6,633 nucleotides of DNA from Halobacteriales archaeon. GTDB taxonomy: Archaea > Thermoplasmatota > E2 > JACPAO01 > JAHFTW01. A program made the translations under genes and the position numbers. Position 1 is the first letter of the stretch; each line of letters starts with the position of its first letter. The stretch lies in contig JAIVGU010000034.1 of NCBI GenBank assembly GCA_020201445.1, positions 1 to 6,633 of the forward strand, given 5' to 3'. Below the pieces are notes generated by a model. That model had not been told where the DNA came from, searched no databases, and saw only the letters and a list, made by a program, of their open reading frames with translations. Positions 1 to 6,217 of this stretch are shown here, in pieces.

Positions 1-1032
1 CACCGCGATGTAGCCGGTGGAGGCCGCGACGGGGACCGCGACCGTGCCGCCGCTGCGCACCGCGAGGGTGCCGATGCGGTGGCCGTGGTCGTCGAAGAGG
101 GTGACCCAGGTGCGGTTGCCCTCGGGGAAGGCGTTGCCGTGCAGGAGCAGCGTGGTGGCGCGGGGGCCGGTCTGGAAGCGCACGGGGCTGTCCGGCAGCA
201 CGCCGTAGGTGAAGCGGGGCGGGGCGTCGGCGGGGGCCGTGGGAGGCGCCACGGGCTCGGCGCGGGAGAAGCTGGCCGCCTCCAGGACGACGGCGCCGTG
301 CAGGTCGGTGGTCCGCACCAGGCCGGTGAGGTGGCCGTCGCGCACGTTCTCGCCGTGGAACTCGCCGCCCAGGTCGAAGAGGCCGCCGCCGGAGGAGAAG
401 CTGAAGGGGAAGCTGCCCGGCGCGTGCACGGCCAGGACGGGCCCGAGCGTGCTGCGCAGCTCGACGTCGAGGCTGGCGTAGTCGCCGCTCACCAGGACGT
501 GCAGGCTGGTGGGGGAGCGCAGGAGCTGCAGGTCGACACGCTCCTCGACGGGGGCGGAGCCGGGCACCCCGAGGCTGGGGACTGGAGGGATGGCCTCCTC
601 GTCCGTCTGCGCGAGGACGTGGCGCTCGACGTGCGCGGCGAGGGGGCGCAGGGCCGGGGCGGCGCCGCCGCTGGCGATGAGGAGCGTGCCGTTGACGGCG
701 AGCATCCGGATGACGTAGTCCCCCGCCGGCATGTCGCGCAGCTCCAGGCGGCCGTCGGCGAGGGCGTCGCTGAGGGAGAACTGGCCGAGGCGCTGGTCCT
801 GGCCGTTGAACAGCTCCACCTGCGCGCGGCCGCCGGGCAGGACGCCGAGGCCGAGGCTGCCGCCGGCGTGGCGGAAGGCGTAGAAGGTGCCGGCCACCAG
901 GCTGGTGGGCGGGACGGTGAGGCCGGCCTCGACGATGGGCTCGGCGTCCGGGACGGCGTCGCCCGGGCTCATGCACCCGGCCAGCAGGGGCAGGGCGACC
1001 AGGGATGCAAGGGCCCATCCCGCGCGCGCCAC
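1..1032 (-). CDS. Partial cell-surface lipoprotein, beta-rich, unknown function
   Basis: An open frame of 344 codons runs from a GTG at 1032-1030 off the left edge, so the C-terminus is missing. The N-terminus is a lipoprotein signal peptide: a short Arg-containing start, a hydrophobic core, then the lipobox L-L-A-G-C with Cys20 as the lipidation site. The mature protein should therefore be anchored on the outer face of the membrane. The only in-frame ATG nearby lies just after Cys20, so the GTG is preferred; GGAGG sits 9 nt upstream of it. The rest is Gly/Ala/Leu/Val-rich with alternating hydrophobic residues. Short stretches such as D-M-P-A-G-D-Y-V-I-R (about 100-109) are typical of beta-sandwich surface domains. 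A Pro-rich linker near 148-160 and another near 255-265 suggest two or three beta domains. I do not recognise the family. It is divergent from nreA. Confidence 0.8.
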   Translation of the reverse strand, partial: MARAGWALASLVALPLLAGCMSPGDAVPDAEPIVEAGLTVPPTSLVAGTFYAFRHAGGSLGLGVLPGGRAQVELFNGQDQRLGQFSLSDALADGRLELRDMPAGDYVIRMLAVNGTLLIASGGAAPALRPLAAHVERHVLAQTDEEAIPPVPSLGVPGSAPVEERVDLQLLRSPTSLHVLVSGDYASLDVELRSTLGPVLAVHAPGSFPFSFSSGGGLFDLGGEFHGENVRDGHLTGLVRTTDLHGAVVLEAASFSRAEPVAPPTAPADAPPRFTYGVLPDSPVRFQTGPRATTLLLHGNAFPEGNRTWVTLFDDHGHRIGTLAVRSGGTVAVPVAASTGYIAV

Positions 1033-1041
1033 GAGGGGGTT

Positions 1042-1046
1042 CCTCC
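1042..1046 (-). promoter_or_regulatory. Shine-Dalgarno site deciding the GTG start at 1032
   Basis: The minus strand reads GGAGG (inside AAGGAGGA) 9 nt before the GTG at 1032-1030. This supports that start over later codons, which would lie beyond the lipobox cysteine. It conflicts with the TATA-like box at 1056-1063, which by spacing would start the mRNA downstream of this site. Confidence 0.55.
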
Positions 1047-1055
1047 TTCCGTTGG

Positions 1056-1063
1056 TACTTAAA
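1056..1063 (-). promoter_or_regulatory. TATA-like box for the partial lipoprotein gene
   Basis: On the minus strand this reads TTTAAGTA, the only AT-rich octamer in a very GC-rich surrounding. Its centre lies about 28 nt upstream of the GTG at 1032. Archaeal TATA boxes lie about 26-27 nt before the transcription start, so the transcript would begin almost at the start codon. The core CTTAAAG is nearly self-complementary, so the same box could also serve rightward transcription toward nreA, with a leader of about 180 nt. Confidence 0.5.
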
Positions 1064-1254
1064 GCGTGTGGTCTGGATGACACGCTGCGCCTCCTGTCAG
1101 GGGGACCCATGGCGCATGGCCGCCGAACCGCGGAGGCCACGGCAGCACGGAACCAGGGTCTTCCGCGCGTTCCGCGACCGCCGCGGTGCGTGGGCCTGTC
1201 CGGGGGCCTGCATCCCACGCTTGAAGCCAGGGGCCCTCCATGCGCCGCGCGTGC

Positions 1255-1260
1255 AGGAGG
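1255..1260 (+). promoter_or_regulatory. Shine-Dalgarno site deciding the TTG start of nreA
   Basis: AGGAGG lies 8 nt before the in-frame TTG at 1269. It is the best ribosome-binding sequence near the beginning of the Nre reading frame. An in-frame GTG at 1251 is the nearest alternative and would add six residues, but it has no comparable site. Confidence 0.6.
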
Positions 1261-1268
1261 GCGGCGGC

Positions 1269-2540
1269 TTGGCGGGCGCGGACGACGCGGACCTCGACGC
1301 CATCCTGCGCCGCATCGACCCCCGGCTCTGCGTGGCGTGCAAGGGGGCGCGGATGCTCTGCGGCATCGACCCGTGCCCGCTGCTGCGCCGCATCGCGCAC
1401 CACATGCCCAAGATCGCGTTCCGGGGCCGCGACCTCTTCGGCTCCAGCCCGCCCAGCCTGTTCGTGGGGCGGCACGGCTACCCGCAGGTCGCGGTCGGCC
1501 CGATGCTGCCGCCGGAGCACCGCCCCGAGGCCGACGCCCGGCTGCTGGACGCCCCCCGCGAGTGGATGGGCCTCACCATCCCGGACGTGGTGGGGATGCG
1601 GAGCAGCCTGGTGCGGACCACGCACAAGGTCCGCGTCGACTCTCCGCTCCGCCCCGACCGCATCCTGCGCCTCAGCCAGGAGCTTGCCGTCGCGGCGCGG
1701 CCCGTGGACGCCGAGGTGCGGCTGACCCGCGAGGTCAAGTTCGGCGGCCCCCCCGTGGTGGCCGAGTTCACCGCCCCGCACGGCCCCACCGTCGGCGTGG
1801 AGCGCGCCGTGCTGGCGGAGAACGTGCGCGTCGAGCGGCCGGTGGAGAAGGCGACCTCCGACACCGACCTGCGGGCGGGGGAGGCGCTGTGGGACATGTA
1901 CCGCAGCGGCACCGACCTGTACCAACTGGAGCGCATCCTGTCGGCGGGGATGGTCGGCCTGGAGCGCAAGCGGAGGCTGGTGCCGACGCGGTGGAGCATC
2001 ACGGCCACCGACGACCAGGTGGGCCAGGCGCTCATCCCGCGGGTGATGGAGCTGCCCACGGTGGACAAGCCCACGGTGCACTTCGGCGAGCGCTTCGGCA
2101 ACCGCTTCTTCGTCCTGCTGCTGCCGCGCATCTGGGGCTTCGACTGCATCGAGGCGTGGCTGAAGGGCAACTTCTGGAGCCGCGACGCCGCCGCCATCGC
2201 CGAGGAGGACTGGGAGGACCACACCGGGCGCACCACCTACGCCACCACGGCGGGCGGCTACTACGCCACGCGGCTGTCGGTGCTGGAGCACATGGTCGCG
2301 GCGGGGCGGCAGGCGACCGCCATCGTCCTGCGCGAGATCACCGACGCCTACACCACGCCGCTCGGGGTCTGGGTGGTGCGCGAGACCTGCAAGGCGGCCC
2401 TTGGCAGCAGGCCGCTGGTGTTCGAGGACGTCGCGTCCGCGCTGCGGCACATCGACCGCCACGCGTTGCACAGGGACTGGCAGCGCCACGCCGAGCTGCT
2501 GCGGCGGGTGAGGCAGCAGCGCAGCCTGGACGCCTACTGA
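1269..2540 (+). CDS. nreA: Archaeal Nre-family DNA repair protein with zinc knuckle and PIP tail
   Basis: This 423-residue protein matches the archaeal Nre family (NreA/NreB, Pfam DUF650/DUF651 type), which acts in DNA-damage repair and contacts the sliding clamp PCNA. Near the N-terminus is a C-x2-C-x6-C-x4-C zinc knuckle (Cys21, 24, 31, 36) inside the family-type context L-C-x-x-C-K-G...L-C-G-x-x-x-C-P. Later come family-like blocks: R-E-V-K-F-G-G-P-P, the S-D-T-D-L-R...A-L-W-D-M-Y segment, and R-R-L-V-P-T-R-W-S-I-T-A-T-D-D. The extreme C-terminus is Q417-R-S-L420-D-A-Y423, a PIP-box-like Q-x-x-L-x-x-aromatic motif. The frame is open back to 1005, but those 88 extra residues would overlap the divergent lipoprotein gene and precede the knuckle; the TTG with AGGAGG 8 nt upstream gives the usual family length. 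I see no clear TATA box in the 236-bp divergent gap beyond the one at 1056-1063. Family assignment is strong; the start is less certain. Confidence 0.92.
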   Translation: MAGADDADLDAILRRIDPRLCVACKGARMLCGIDPCPLLRRIAHHMPKIAFRGRDLFGSSPPSLFVGRHGYPQVAVGPMLPPEHRPEADARLLDAPREWMGLTIPDVVGMRSSLVRTTHKVRVDSPLRPDRILRLSQELAVAARPVDAEVRLTREVKFGGPPVVAEFTAPHGPTVGVERAVLAENVRVERPVEKATSDTDLRAGEALWDMYRSGTDLYQLERILSAGMVGLERKRRLVPTRWSITATDDQVGQALIPRVMELPTVDKPTVHFGERFGNRFFVLLLPRIWGFDCIEAWLKGNFWSRDAAAIAEEDWEDHTGRTTYATTAGGYYATRLSVLEHMVAAGRQATAIVLREITDAYTTPLGVWVVRETCKAALGSRPLVFEDVASALRHIDRHALHRDWQRHAELLRRVRQQRSLDAY

Positions 2541-2670
2541 GGCTTGCACCGACCTCCACAGGGGACGCCGCGCAGGGGGACGGCTTGCCGCACGGTCACC
2601 GCGAGCCTGTGGTCCCTGCGGATGGTGCGGTTGGCGTTCTCGGCGGACGGTCGGATGGGGCGCAGGGTCG
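2541..2670. other. Convergent intergenic gap between nreA and the receiver gene
   Basis: These 130 bp separate two stop codons on opposite strands. The sequence is GC-rich. A 7-bp inverted pair (CCACAGG at 2556-2562, CCTGTGG at 2606-2612) is the only structure I see, and its arms are 43 bp apart. There is no T-run that would mark an archaeal terminator on either strand. No coding signal is convincing. Confidence 0.4.
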
Positions 2671-3063
2671 CTACGGGAGCGGCGGGGCGTCCGGCGGCAT
2701 CCCCAGCAGCTCCTTCACCACGGCGCTCAGCCGCATCGGGTCGACCGGCTTGGTGAAGAACTGCCGCACCCGCGCCTCGTGGACCGCGCGCATCGCGAGG
2801 CCGGCGTCGCCGTAGGCGGTCATCAGCAGCAGCGGGACGCGGGGGAAGCGCCGCGCCACCTGGGCCAGCATCTCCAGCCCCGACATGCCCGGCATCTTGT
2901 AGTCCGAGAGGATGATGTCCGGCACCTCGCGCTCCAGCGCCTCCAGGGCCGCCGCGCCGGAGCCGGCCGTGACGACGCGCAGCCCCGGCACCGTCGCCTC
3001 GAGGTAGGCGGCGAGCGCCTGCAGGATGTCGGGCTCGTCGTCCACGGCCAGCAGGGTGGACAT
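2671..3063 (-). CDS. Stand-alone CheY-like response regulator receiver domain
   Basis: This 130-residue protein is a single receiver domain of two-component signalling, with no output domain. The key residues are all present: the acidic pair Asp8-Asp9 after the first strand, phospho-acceptor Asp54 in L-S-D-Y-K-M-P-G-M-S-G, Thr82 in M-T-A-Y-G, aromatic Phe103, and Lys105 followed by Pro106 in F-F-T-K-P. It should accept phosphate from a histidine kinase and act by protein-protein contact in the cytoplasm. No kinase or chemotaxis gene is in view, so its partner is unknown. The ATG at 3063 has GGAG 8 nt upstream (3072-3075 on the plus strand). It lies 85 bp downstream of the oxidoreductase on the same strand and may share its transcript, because no TATA-like box is visible in the gap. 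The short Pro-rich tail (M-P-P-D-A-P-P-L-P) is probably disordered. Confidence 0.93.
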   Translation of the reverse strand: MSTLLAVDDEPDILQALAAYLEATVPGLRVVTAGSGAAALEALEREVPDIILSDYKMPGMSGLEMLAQVARRFPRVPLLLMTAYGDAGLAMRAVHEARVRQFFTKPVDPMRLSAVVKELLGMPPDAPPLP

Positions 3064-3071
3064 CAGCGGCG

Positions 3072-3075
3072 CTCC
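3072..3075 (-). promoter_or_regulatory. Short Shine-Dalgarno site for the receiver gene
   Basis: The minus strand reads GGAG 8 nt before the ATG at 3063-3061. It supports this start, which also places the first beta strand and the Asp8-Asp9 pair at the usual distance from the N-terminus of receiver domains. Confidence 0.45.
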
Positions 3076-3148
3076 ATGGACCTGGATGCCATGAACCCGA
3101 CGGGGTGGGCAGCATCCACCTGGAAAGAGTGCCCAAGTGGGAACGTCG

Positions 3149-4264
3149 CTAGGGCGTGCCGTAGCCCTCGCGCAGCGCGAACTCCTGCGGCGGGGGCCAG
3201 CCGAAGCGCGCCGGGTCGAGCGCGGGGTCGGGCCTTCCGGCGACGGCCTCCGCGAGCCGCACCCCGAGCGCGAGGCTGCGCATCAGCCCGAAGCCGTTGT
3301 CGCCCGTGAGCACGAAGACGCCGTCGCTGCCTGGGACGGCCCCGCAGAGCGGCCGCCGGTCGGGCGTCCCGACGCAGAGCCCCGCCCAGCCGGCCCGCAC
3401 CCGCGCCGCGTGGCCGTGCGTGAAGCGGGCGACGACGCGCTCGGCGATGGACTCGATGAACTCCGGGTCCGCCGCCGCGTTGTAGTCCTCGGGGTCGAAC
3501 GGGCGCAACTGCGTCCCATCCCCCGCCAGCATGGAGCCCTCCGACTCGGGCCGCGCGTAGAAGTGGTGGTGGAGGTCGTGCACGATGGGCACCTCCGCGG
3601 CGTCCGCGATGGCCAAGCTCGCCAACTGCGTGCGGTAGGCGAGCGCCGGGAGCGGGACGCCCTGCGCGGCGAGCCACGGCTTCGTCCACGCCCCGCCCGC
3701 GACGACGGTGCGGTCCGCCCGGCCCGCCTCGGCCAGCGACGGCAGCGCACGGCCCTCCTGCAGCACGACGCCGTTGTCCCCCAGCCGCTGCCGCAGCGCG
3801 ACCAGGAGGTCCCCCGCCTCGATGACGCCGTCTTCCTGCGCAACGAGGCACTCCTCGCCCGGCTCGAAGCGCACGGCGGGGAACTCGCGCGCCGCCCGCG
3901 CCGCGTCCAGGCGGTCGCACTCCTCCGTCATCCGCTCGACGCGGTCCTGCAACTGGTCGAGCAGCCGCAGCCCCGCGCCGCGCGCCACGACGAGCGAGGG
4001 CGCCGGCCGCCACGCCCCGCGCGCGTTGCGCTCCCCGGCCGCAAGCGCGAGCGAGATGGTCTCGCCGATGAGGCCGCGTGTCTCCGCGATGAGGCGGTAC
4101 TCGGGGTCGGACCACGCGAACGACGACAGGATGCCCGCCGCCTTCGCCGTGCTCGCGCTGCCCAGCGTCGTGCGCTCCCACAGCTCGACCTGGTGGCCCG
4201 CCTCCGCCAGCGCCAGCGCCGCGCCGCAGCCAAGCGCCCCGCCCCCGACGACCGTGACGTCCAC
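3149..4264 (-). CDS. FAD-dependent oxidoreductase of the DAO (glycine/sarcosine/D-amino acid oxidase) family
   Basis: This 371-residue flavoprotein starts at a GTG (4264-4262). It opens with the Rossmann dinucleotide-binding motif V-V-G-G-G-A-L-G (Gly7, Gly9, Gly12), with Glu30 at the end of the second strand placed to bind the FAD ribose. Then comes G-S-A-S-T-A-K-A-A-G-I-L-S-S (35-48), the usual FAD-contact loop of DAO enzymes. Other family signs are V-V-A-G-G-A-W (187-193), the substrate-domain strand H-F-Y-A-R-P-E (234-240), T-P-D-R-R-P-L-C-G (300-308), and T-G-D-N-G-F-G (320-326) near the FAD. Length fits the family. Such enzymes oxidise amines or amino acids, with electrons passed to oxygen or another acceptor; the substrate cannot be read from the sequence. 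The Cys-x4-T-P-D arrangement of covalent-flavin monomeric sarcosine oxidase is absent: Cys297 lies only two residues before T-P-D. No Shine-Dalgarno is visible. The gene is divergent from the SEC-C gene and upstream of the receiver gene. Confidence 0.9.
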   Translation of the reverse strand: MDVTVVGGGALGCGAALALAEAGHQVELWERTTLGSASTAKAAGILSSFAWSDPEYRLIAETRGLIGETISLALAAGERNARGAWRPAPSLVVARGAGLRLLDQLQDRVERMTEECDRLDAARAAREFPAVRFEPGEECLVAQEDGVIEAGDLLVALRQRLGDNGVVLQEGRALPSLAEAGRADRTVVAGGAWTKPWLAAQGVPLPALAYRTQLASLAIADAAEVPIVHDLHHHFYARPESEGSMLAGDGTQLRPFDPEDYNAAADPEFIESIAERVVARFTHGHAARVRAGWAGLCVGTPDRRPLCGAVPGSDGVFVLTGDNGFGLMRSLALGVRLAEAVAGRPDPALDPARFGWPPPQEFALREGYGTP

Positions 4265-4338
4265 GCGCCGCGCAGAGGGGGCGGCCGGAAAGGGTTGCGC
4301 CTCACCCGACCCCGGACGCGCCGCAGGCAGCGCAGGGC

Positions 4339-4346
4339 TTTTTTTT
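4339..4346. promoter_or_regulatory. Eight-base T/A run in the divergent promoter region
   Basis: A run of eight T on the plus strand (A8 on the minus) stands out in the 125-bp gap between the oxidoreductase and SEC-C genes. On the minus strand it could be the TATA-like element of the oxidoreductase, giving a leader of roughly 50 nt. It is unlikely to be a terminator, since no plus-strand gene ends just before it. Confidence 0.3.
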
Positions 4347-4359
4347 GCGGTGCGCCAGC

Positions 4360-4368
4360 GTTTTTATG
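4360..4368 (+). promoter_or_regulatory. TATA-like box of the SEC-C gene, leaderless spacing
   Basis: GTTTTTATG is centred 26 nt upstream of the ATG at 4390. With the usual archaeal spacing the transcript would start at or next to that ATG, which fits the absence of any Shine-Dalgarno sequence in the interval. It also argues against the in-frame ATG at 4366 and TTG at 4345, which lie within or before the box. Confidence 0.5.
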
Positions 4369-4389
4369 CCCCCTCGCCCACCGCTCCCT

Positions 4390-4866
4390 ATGGCCAATCT
4401 CCGCAACGCTCCCTGCCCCTGTGGCTCGGGCAAGAAGTACAAGCATTGCCACATGGCCGCGGACCAAGCGCGGGGGATTCCCCAGGGCGCCGGCGTCCTG
4501 CCGGGGCCGGCCAAGCCCGGCGAGCAACTCCGCGAGGTCATCCAGAGCATGCTGGACGAGGACGCAGACGAGGGCATCTTTGGCAAGGACGGCTACGACC
4601 GGGGCTTCCTTGAGCTGGCCGCGTCCCGCTGCAACGAGGTCCACACGGTCGAGGAGCAGGCCACCCTCCTGGGCGACTGCCACGCAGAGCTGGACGCAGG
4701 CGGCGCCCACCCGCGCCGGGTGGCGACGCACAACTTCCTGCTGGCCCGGCTGGTAGGCGCCAACCTCGCGGCCCTGACCCGCAGCGGCGTCACCGCCGAG
4801 CAGGCCAAGCGCCACTTCCAGCAGGGGCACGAGACCCAAGAGGCCCGGCGGCGCCTGGAACCCTAG
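4390..4866 (+). CDS. SEC-C zinc-motif protein, 158 residues, unknown role
   Basis: The N-terminus carries a textbook SEC-C motif: N-A-P-C9-P-C11-G-S-G-K-K-Y-K-H-C20-H21, that is C-x-C-x8-C-H. This is the small zinc-binding module first described at the C-terminus of SecA and found on many other proteins. In SecA it contacts SecB; elsewhere it is thought to bind nucleic acid or protein partners. Here it is N-terminal and followed by about 135 charged, mostly helix-forming residues with no domain I recognise; an acidic patch lies near 56-60. There is no signal peptide or membrane segment, so it should be cytoplasmic. The ATG at 4390 puts the motif where N-terminal SEC-C proteins normally have it. 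The frame is open further back to 4345, but the TATA-like box covers that part. The gene appears to be single, divergent from the oxidoreductase. Confidence 0.85.
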   Translation: MANLRNAPCPCGSGKKYKHCHMAADQARGIPQGAGVLPGPAKPGEQLREVIQSMLDEDADEGIFGKDGYDRGFLELAASRCNEVHTVEEQATLLGDCHAELDAGGAHPRRVATHNFLLARLVGANLAALTRSGVTAEQAKRHFQQGHETQEARRRLEP

Positions 4867-4885
4867 GGGGTGGCGCTTTCACCCC
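4867..4885 (+). terminator. Short hairpin directly after the SEC-C stop
   Basis: GGGGTG (4867-4872) pairs perfectly with CACCCC (4880-4885) across a 7-nt loop, starting one base after the TAG. No U-run follows, so termination is only a guess from position. The stop itself is inside the palindrome CCCTAGGG (4861-4868). Confidence 0.25.
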
Positions 4886-4897
4886 GCTCCGCTGAAG

Positions 4898-5069
4898 CAC
4901 GGATTGCACGGACGCAGGGTTGTGCCACAGCAACTTACCCTCAACCGCGGATTTCGCGAATCCCGCGGATTCGGACTCTTTGCAGAGAGAGCCTGAAAAT
5001 CTGTGCCATCCACGAAATCCACGGTTGGGGCGGGGGCGCGTCGGAAAGCGCTCTCCGTGCAATCCGTGG
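4898..5069. repeat. Nested inverted repeat with 9-bp internal period
   Basis: The 286-bp stretch between the SEC-C and FKBP-like genes holds two nested inverted pairs. The outer pair is an exact 15-bp match: CACGGATTGCACGGA at 4898-4912 and its reverse complement at 5054-5068. The inner pair is 17 of 20: 4942-4961 against 5008-5027. The units look related to each other, and each is built on a 9-bp period, for example CCGCGGATT at 4945-4953 and again at 4963-4971 with TCGCGAATC between. All three inner-pair mismatches are C/A on a plus-strand RNA but become G/U wobbles on a minus-strand RNA. I see no convincing reading frame, transposase or target-site duplication. It could be a dispersed intergenic repeat, a mobile miniature element, a structured RNA or a cluster of protein sites. 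Confidence 0.75.
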
Positions 5070-5123
5070 TTTGGTTGGCCGGCGGATAATGTTGAAGGGT
5101 CCAGCCACGAACCGACAACGCCC

Positions 5124-5129
5124 AAATAG
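5124..5129 (+). promoter_or_regulatory. TATA-like box of the FKBP-like lipoprotein, leaderless spacing
   Basis: AAATAG, inside CCCAAATAGCCCC, is centred about 27 nt upstream of the ATG at 5153 and is the most AT-rich word in the preceding 50 bp. There is no Shine-Dalgarno before the ATG (the interval ends GTTGAAACG). The spacing fits a leaderless transcript. Confidence 0.4.
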
Positions 5130-5152
5130 CCCCTAGCCACGTCGTTGAAACG

Positions 5153-6070
5153 ATGCGGCGGGCGGTGGCACTCTTCCTGGCGGTCCTGCTCTGCCTTCCC
5201 CTGGCGGGCTGCCTCGACGCCCCCGAGTGCGCCGTGCCGCCCCAGGTCAAGGTCCTCACCCTGCCGGTGCCGGCGGGCTACCTCGCCACCGACCCGGGGC
5301 AGCCGTGGGACACGCTGGCGCTCTCCTGGCCCGCTGCGGAGCCGGCCACCACCGCGTACCGCGTCGACGCCGGCTGGAACGTCACGGTGGACCGCTTTGC
5401 CGCTCCCCCCGGCGGCGCCGTCCTGGAGCGCCTGCGGGTGCAGCCGGGGGGCGGCGCCGCGACGCTGACGCGCGCCTGGTCCCTGGCCCACGAGGAGGCC
5501 GCCTCCGTCGGCGCCTGCCACAGCGGCCGCAGCGGCCAGCTCGCCTGGGACCTCAAGGCGCCCGAGGCCGGCCCCACCGCGCAGCCCGGCATGGGCGTGC
5601 AGGTGATGGCCGCCGGCTTCTGGGAGAACGGCACCCTGTTCTACACCAACATCAAGCAGGTGGACGCCGCCCAGTGGCCGCGCGCGCCCTGGTACGCCTG
5701 GGAGGGCAGCGACCCGCTGGCCGTCTACGTCTACGGCAGCGACCGCGCCGAGCGTGACCCCCTCTGGTCCCTGACGACGCAGGGCACGGCGCTGGGGCCG
5801 CCCACCGGCAACGCCACGCTGTGGAGCTACGCCACCACCATCCCCGGCTTCAACGCCGCCCTCAAGGGCCTCAGCGCCACCACGGCGCGGGTGGTGCGCA
5901 TCGCCCCGGAGGACGCCTACACCCGCCCCGGCAACGAGGCGCACCCGCTCTACGGCGCCGCCCTCGTGTTCTACATCAAGCTCGTCGCAGTCGAGCGGCT
6001 GCCCTGCCCCGACGCGCCCCTCGTGTGCGGGATGGCGCCGACCGAGCACGCTTTTGGAAACTTAGGCTGA
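5153..6070 (+). CDS. Lipoprotein with degenerate FKBP-type prolyl isomerase-like domain
   Basis: This 305-residue protein begins with a lipoprotein signal, M-R-R then a hydrophobic core ending in the lipobox L-A-G-C20, so it should be anchored outside the membrane. The C-terminal half aligns by eye with FKBP-type peptidyl-prolyl isomerases. N-G-T-L-F-Y-T-N (159-166) matches the G-x-x-F-D-S strand; I-P-G-F-N-A-A-L-K-G-L (230-240) matches the V-I-x-G-W/F-E-x-A-L-x-G-M helix; I-A-P-E-D-A-Y (250-256) matches I-P-P-E-x-A-Y-G; and H-P-L-Y-G-A-A-L-V-F (264-273) matches the final strand. An insertion between the first two blocks is longer than in FKBP12. The Asp that normally follows the first Phe is Tyr164, and Trp of the helix is Phe233, so activity may be altered or lost. 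Residues 21-150 match nothing I know. Cys26, Cys122, Cys285 and Cys292 could form disulfides. The last codons already show the lower GC of the next region. Confidence 0.8.
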   Translation: MRRAVALFLAVLLCLPLAGCLDAPECAVPPQVKVLTLPVPAGYLATDPGQPWDTLALSWPAAEPATTAYRVDAGWNVTVDRFAAPPGGAVLERLRVQPGGGAATLTRAWSLAHEEAASVGACHSGRSGQLAWDLKAPEAGPTAQPGMGVQVMAAGFWENGTLFYTNIKQVDAAQWPRAPWYAWEGSDPLAVYVYGSDRAERDPLWSLTTQGTALGPPTGNATLWSYATTIPGFNAALKGLSATTARVVRIAPEDAYTRPGNEAHPLYGAALVFYIKLVAVERLPCPDAPLVCGMAPTEHAFGNLG

Positions 6071-6178
6071 TGGTGCCTTCTCCAAGCCAAGGACTACAAG
6101 TGGAGCGGCCCATCGCACAAGTATTGCCTTTCAACAAAGATTCCGACTATACTCGCTTGGAGAGGCTGTCAAGAGAGG

Positions 6179-6189
6179 ATATTAATAAG
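6179..6189 (+). promoter_or_regulatory. TATA-like box of the small secreted-protein gene
   Basis: ATATTAATAAG is centred about 33 nt before the ATG at 6218. A start 26 nt downstream would give a leader of about 7 nt. It is the strongest TATA-like sequence in the window, but the region as a whole is AT-richer, which lowers its weight. Confidence 0.5.
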
Positions 6190-6217
6190 TCTTTTGCATC
6201 CAAAAGATTGGGAAACT

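Noticed and set aside
79..1062. A 327-codon plus-strand open frame over the partial lipoprotein gene
   Set aside because: It is an Ala/Gly/Glu/Val-rich antisense shadow with no domain, while the opposite strand has a signal peptide, a lipobox, a ribosome-binding site and sensible protein sequence.
1005..1268. N-terminal extension of nreA with a C-x-x-C pair
   Set aside because: It would overlap the start of the divergent lipoprotein gene, is Arg/Pro-rich, makes the protein longer than usual for the family, and is bypassed by the TTG with its strong ribosome-binding site.
887..2815. A 642-codon plus-strand frame and a 496-codon minus-strand frame (1059-2549) over nreA
   Set aside because: Both are stop-free only because of the high GC. 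They consist of Arg/Gly/Pro/Ala or His/Val/Gln strings, whereas the nreA frame has recognisable family motifs.
3063..4756. Long frames over the oxidoreductase on both strands (3063-4181 minus, 3137-4756 plus)
   Set aside because: These are GC-driven shadows of the DAO-family gene, which alone has the G-x-G-x-x-G motif and the other flavoprotein signatures.
4898..5069. Intergenic repeat as a CRISPR array
   Set aside because: The units are inverted, diverged and only 9-20 bp long, with no regular spacers and no cas gene nearby.
4870..5136. Small plus-strand frames through the intergenic repeat (4870-5136 and 4920-5129)
   Set aside because: Their translations merely follow the repeated DNA words; there are no domains or ribosome-binding sites, and they end within the promoter of the next gene.
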